Shown here: positions 5,562 to 7,958 of the stretch, in pieces
Position numbering within the stretch: position 1 is the first letter of the stretch
Layout: the number at the start of each line of letters is the position of its first letter
NCBI GenBank assembly: GCA_004294195.1
Contig: REAQ01000027.1
Span: forward strand, 1 to 7,958
Origin: Sphingobacteriales bacterium
Lineage (GTDB): Bacteria; Bacteroidota; Bacteroidia; Chitinophagales; Chitinophagaceae
Length of the DNA: 7,958 nucleotides
Direction: 5' to 3'
Notes under the pieces: model-generated
Database searches by the model: none
Told to the model about the DNA's origin: nothing
The model's input: the letters and a program-made list of their open reading frames with translations, nothing else
Program-made: the position numbers and the translations under genes

Positions 5562-7490
5562 TTAATGCCGTTCTTCAATTTCGAGCTTCAAATTACTAAT
5601 TATTTCGGAAATGTCCTTTGTACCTTGATCGCCAGCCCCTTGTTTACGAACGGCAACCATCCTTTCGTTCATTTCTTTTTCTCCGATGACGAACATATAA
5701 GGAACCTTCATCAATTCTGTATCGCGGATCTTCTTCCCGATTTTTTCGTTTCTATCGTCCATTTCTGCACGGATACCCGCTTTCAGGAGCATCGCCAGCA
5801 CTTCTTTTCCATAGTCTGCAAACTTATCACTGATTGGCAAGATTTTCACTTGCAGGGGCGCCAGCCAGGTGGGGAATTTTCCGGCATAGTGCTCTAACAG
5901 GAAACCAATGAACCTTTCATGGGTTCCCAAGGGCGCCCGGTGTATGATCAAAGGAGTTTCTGCCTGGTTGTCTTTATTCGTAAAAGAAAGGTTGAACCTG
6001 AGGGGTTGGGCAAAATCTACCTGATTGGTGGCGAGGGTAAACTCCCGACCAATGGCACTCCATATTTGTACGTCAATTTTGGGTCCATAGAAAGCACCTT
6101 CCCCTTTGACCTCTACAAAAGGTACGCCTGCTTCGATCATCACCTGGCGGACCATAGCCTCGGTTTCTAACCAAAGCGCTGGCTCGTTCACATACTTCTG
6201 ACCCAGTTTCTCGGGGTCATGCAAGCTCAATCGCATGACATATTTGCCGATACCAAATATTTTAAAGTACTTGATATACATATCGTTCACTGCCTTAAAT
6301 TCCTCTGCAAACTGTTCCTTTGTACAATAGATATGGGCATCGTTCATGTGCAGGCAACGTACGCGCATCAGGCCAAACAGTTCGCCGCTTTGCTCGTAGC
6401 GGTAACAGGTTCCATACTCCGCTATACGATACGGCATGTCACGGTAACTCTTAGGTTCAGCGTCAAATATCTTATGGTGGTGCGGGCAGTTCATCGCTTT
6501 GAGGTAGTATTTCTCTCCGTCCATTTCCATTGGGGGAAACATACTATCCGCATAATAAGGCAAATGTCCGCTGGTGAGATATAAATTTTCTTTTGCAATG
6601 TGTGGTGTTACTACCCGTTTGTATCCGGCCGCAGATTCAGTTTCCTTGGCCAGTTTCTCCAATTCCTCGATAATTACGGTTCCGTTTGGCATCCACATGA
6701 TCAAGCCCTGTCCTACGTCATCATTGGTGGTAAAAATGCCGAGTTCCTTACCCAACTTACGATGATCCCTTTTCTTGGCCTCTTCCAGCATCTGCAGGTA
6801 TTCATCCAGCTCCTTCTGGTTAGGGAAAGTAACTCCGTACACACGTGTGAGCATCTTGTTTTTCTCATCACCTTTCCAATACGCACCAGCAACGCTCGTG
6901 AGTTTGATGGCCTTGATCAATCCAGTATTGGGAATATGCGGGCCTCGGCAGAGATCCGTGAAATTACCTTGCGTGTAGAAAGTGATTTGTCCGTCATTCA
7001 GACCCTTCAGTAGATCCAGTTTGTATTCATCCCCTTTTTCGGAGAAATACTGGATGGCCTCTGCTTTGGGCACTTCCTTCCGGATATAAGCATTTCCCTG
7101 GCGGGAAAGTTCGATCATTTTTTTCTCGATATCTCTCAACTGATCTTCGGAAACCGAAGTACCGCCGAGGTCCATATCGTAATAAAACCCTTTTTCAATG
7201 GGCGGACCTACCCAGAATTTAACACCCGGGTAGATGGATTCAACTGCTTCAGCAAGCAGGTGGGCCGATGAATGCCAAAAGGTTGATTTACCATCCGCAT
7301 CATCCCAGCTCAGGAGATTAATGGTAGCATCACTGGTTAAAGGGCGAGTGGCATCCCACACTTCACCGTTTATCTTGACGGCCAGAACCTTTCTGGCCAA
7401 ACCTTCAGAAATGGACTTGGCCACTTCCATTCCTGTTACACCTTCCTGGTATTCCCTGACGGCACCGTCAGGAAAAGTAATTTTTATCAT
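5562..7490 (-). CDS. thrS: Threonyl-tRNA synthetase
   Basis: ThrS charges tRNA-Thr with threonine and edits mischarged serine. Residue numbers count from the upstream TTG at 7517. Domains in order: TGS (10-70), editing domain with HSSAH (82-86) and CRGPH (190-194) metal-site motifs, class II catalytic core (about 260-545) with zinc ligands Cys344 (MNCPHHH), His395 (NDAHIYC) and His526 (IIHRAPLGTHERF, motif 3), and the anticodon-binding domain (about 550-651, starting WLAPLQVKILPIS). All key residues are present. Motif 2 reads MRVRCLHMNDAHIYC instead of the common MRVRGFTQDDAHIFC. I choose ATG 7490 (642 residues, beginning MIKITFPDG as in other Bacteroidota ThrS). A TTG nine codons upstream is in frame but sits inside a hairpin. 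The promoter at 7552-7559 gives a leader of roughly 55 bases. infC follows on the same strand. Confidence 0.97.
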   Translation of the reverse strand: MIKITFPDGAVREYQEGVTGMEVAKSISEGLARKVLAVKINGEVWDATRPLTSDATINLLSWDDADGKSTFWHSSAHLLAEAVESIYPGVKFWVGPPIEKGFYYDMDLGGTSVSEDQLRDIEKKMIELSRQGNAYIRKEVPKAEAIQYFSEKGDEYKLDLLKGLNDGQITFYTQGNFTDLCRGPHIPNTGLIKAIKLTSVAGAYWKGDEKNKMLTRVYGVTFPNQKELDEYLQMLEEAKKRDHRKLGKELGIFTTNDDVGQGLIMWMPNGTVIIEELEKLAKETESAAGYKRVVTPHIAKENLYLTSGHLPYYADSMFPPMEMDGEKYYLKAMNCPHHHKIFDAEPKSYRDMPYRIAEYGTCYRYEQSGELFGLMRVRCLHMNDAHIYCTKEQFAEEFKAVNDMYIKYFKIFGIGKYVMRLSLHDPEKLGQKYVNEPALWLETEAMVRQVMIEAGVPFVEVKGEGAFYGPKIDVQIWSAIGREFTLATNQVDFAQPLRFNLSFTNKDNQAETPLIIHRAPLGTHERFIGFLLEHYAGKFPTWLAPLQVKILPISDKFADYGKEVLAMLLKAGIRAEMDDRNEKIGKKIRDTELMKVPYMFVIGEKEMNERMVAVRKQGAGDQGTKDISEIISNLKLEIEERH

Positions 7491-7504
7491 CTTTTTCGGC
7501 TGGG

Positions 7505-7522
7505 AGCTATTAGCCAATAGCT
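7505..7522 (-). promoter_or_regulatory. Perfect 7-bp hairpin in the thrS leader
   Basis: On the minus strand AGCTATT-GGCT-AATAGCT folds into a perfect 7-bp stem with a 4-base loop, ending 14 bases before the preferred ATG (7490). The same heptamer occurs again as a partial repeat upstream (7519-7525 on the plus strand). It lies within the expected thrS leader and covers the alternative TTG start. It could modulate ribosome access, or be one copy of a short interspersed repeat of the genome. Only one copy is in the window. Confidence 0.45.
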
Positions 7523-7551
7523 ATTTGCTAGTGGCGGTTTCTCCGGGGTTG

Positions 7552-7559
7552 CAAATTTA
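7552..7559 (-). promoter_or_regulatory. Bacteroidota -7 promoter element for thrS-infC
   Basis: TAAATTTG on the minus strand matches the TAnnTTTG consensus exactly and lies 62 bases before the thrS ATG at 7490, upstream of the leader hairpin. No clear TTG is visible near -33; the closest is a TTA in CAATTACGG. It is the only exact match in the gap in this direction. Confidence 0.5.
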
Positions 7560-7568
7560 ACGATGTTT

Positions 7569-7601
7569 TTGTCTCCAGTGACCGTAATTGATGATAATTT
7601 G
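7569..7601 (+). promoter_or_regulatory. Weak candidate promoter of the right-edge secreted-protein gene
   Basis: TTG at 7569-7571 is followed after 23 bases by TAATTTG (7595-7601), which is one base short of TAnnTTTG. Transcription would start almost at the ATG (7607), giving a leaderless message. The match is imperfect and the spacing long, so this is only a candidate. Confidence 0.2.
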
Positions 7602-7606
7602 CCGTT

Positions 7607-7958
7607 ATGAAACGATTTGTACTGCTGGCCGTCCTGTTTTTGCTGCTGGGGAAGGCAGATGGGCAATCCATCAGTGGTCAGTGGAAGGGCGGTTTTAATA
7701 GTGGCGGCAGACCGGATGCGAATGGCCAAACGCAGTATGTACTTGAGTTGGAAGTCAAAGGCACCCAGGTGTCCGGCTATTCATATACCTATTTTGCAGG
7801 CTATGAAAAACGCTACTATGTGATCTGCCGCTTAACGGGCACTTACGACAAAAAAAGCAAATCGCTGGAGGTAACCGAAGTTGAAAAAGTGAAGGCCAAC
7901 ACCCCTCCCGATTTCCTCGATTGCCTACAGATTCACTCTTTGACCTATATGAAAGGAA
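7607..7958 (+). CDS. Secreted protein of unknown function, N-terminal part only
   Basis: From ATG 7607 the frame stays open to the window end (117 codons seen). The N-terminus MKRFVLLAVLFLLLGKADGQ is a good Sec signal peptide: Lys-Arg, then a Leu-rich core, with likely cleavage near ADGQ-S. There is no lipobox cysteine at the cleavage region. The mature part seen (from SISGQWKGGFNSGG) is rich in beta-strand-forming and aromatic residues (QYVLELEVKG, VSGYSYTYFAGYEKRYYVIC, RLTGTYDKKSKSLEVTEV) and holds two cysteines, at residues 74 and 106. It looks like a periplasmic or surface beta-sandwich protein; I do not recognise the family firmly. It is divergent from thrS with 116 bases between the ATGs. 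Length and further domains are beyond the window. Confidence 0.72.
   Translation, partial: MKRFVLLAVLFLLLGKADGQSISGQWKGGFNSGGRPDANGQTQYVLELEVKGTQVSGYSYTYFAGYEKRYYVICRLTGTYDKKSKSLEVTEVEKVKANTPPDFLDCLQIHSLTYMKG

Noticed and set aside
5565..5610. AT-rich 3' end of thrS as an inserted interspersed repeat
   Set aside because: The encoded tail (DISEIISNLKLEIEE) aligns in place and length with the normal C-terminal helix of ThrS, so no insertion is needed.

Overview
The window looks like a chromosomal segment of a Bacteroidota bacterium, possibly of the Chitinophagaceae/Sphingobacteriia type (family level is a guess). The reasons are a Bacteroidota-restricted DUF3822 gene placed directly before rsmD, an lpxK gene (so a lipid A-bearing Gram-negative), protein sequences of Bacteroidota character, and two exact matches to the Bacteroidota -7 promoter element TAnnTTTG at the expected places. 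Apart from small intergenic gaps it is fully coding. I see no tRNA, rRNA, CRISPR or transposase gene.

Left block (about 22-3294, minus strand). Five genes read leftwards and each overlaps the next by 4-13 bases: DUF3822, rsmD (16S rRNA m2G966 methyltransferase), bioD (dethiobiotin synthetase), a 5-formyltetrahydrofolate cyclo-ligase gene, and lpxK (lipid A 4'-kinase). They should be one transcript with translational coupling. The products serve unrelated housekeeping paths (rRNA modification, biotin, folate, lipid A). Three of the five carry defects. RsmD has Gly instead of Asp in its catalytic DPPY motif. The cyclo-ligase frame is broken at an A7 run that forms a perfect A_AAA_AAG slippery heptamer followed by a stem-loop. 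The LpxK frame loses family resemblance after about residue 213 and stops about 100 residues early. These could be real, or could be errors in a draft or metagenomic assembly.

Middle (3295-4899). An 89-base divergent promoter region leads into a plus-strand 12-helix MATE-family transporter. The transporter converges on infC. The 148-base convergent gap is a nested inverted repeat: 34-base outer arms (30 of 34 complementary) starting just after both stop codons, enclosing a GC-rich terminator hairpin oriented for infC.

Right block (4900-7517, minus strand). thrS (threonyl-tRNA synthetase) and infC (initiation factor IF3) form the classic translation pair, transcribed from a consensus TAAATTTG promoter, with a 7-bp hairpin just before the likely thrS start. 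The usual rpmI-rplT genes do not follow infC; the terminator does.

Right edge (7607-7958, plus strand). The start of a gene for a secreted protein of unknown function, divergent from thrS and cut by the window end.
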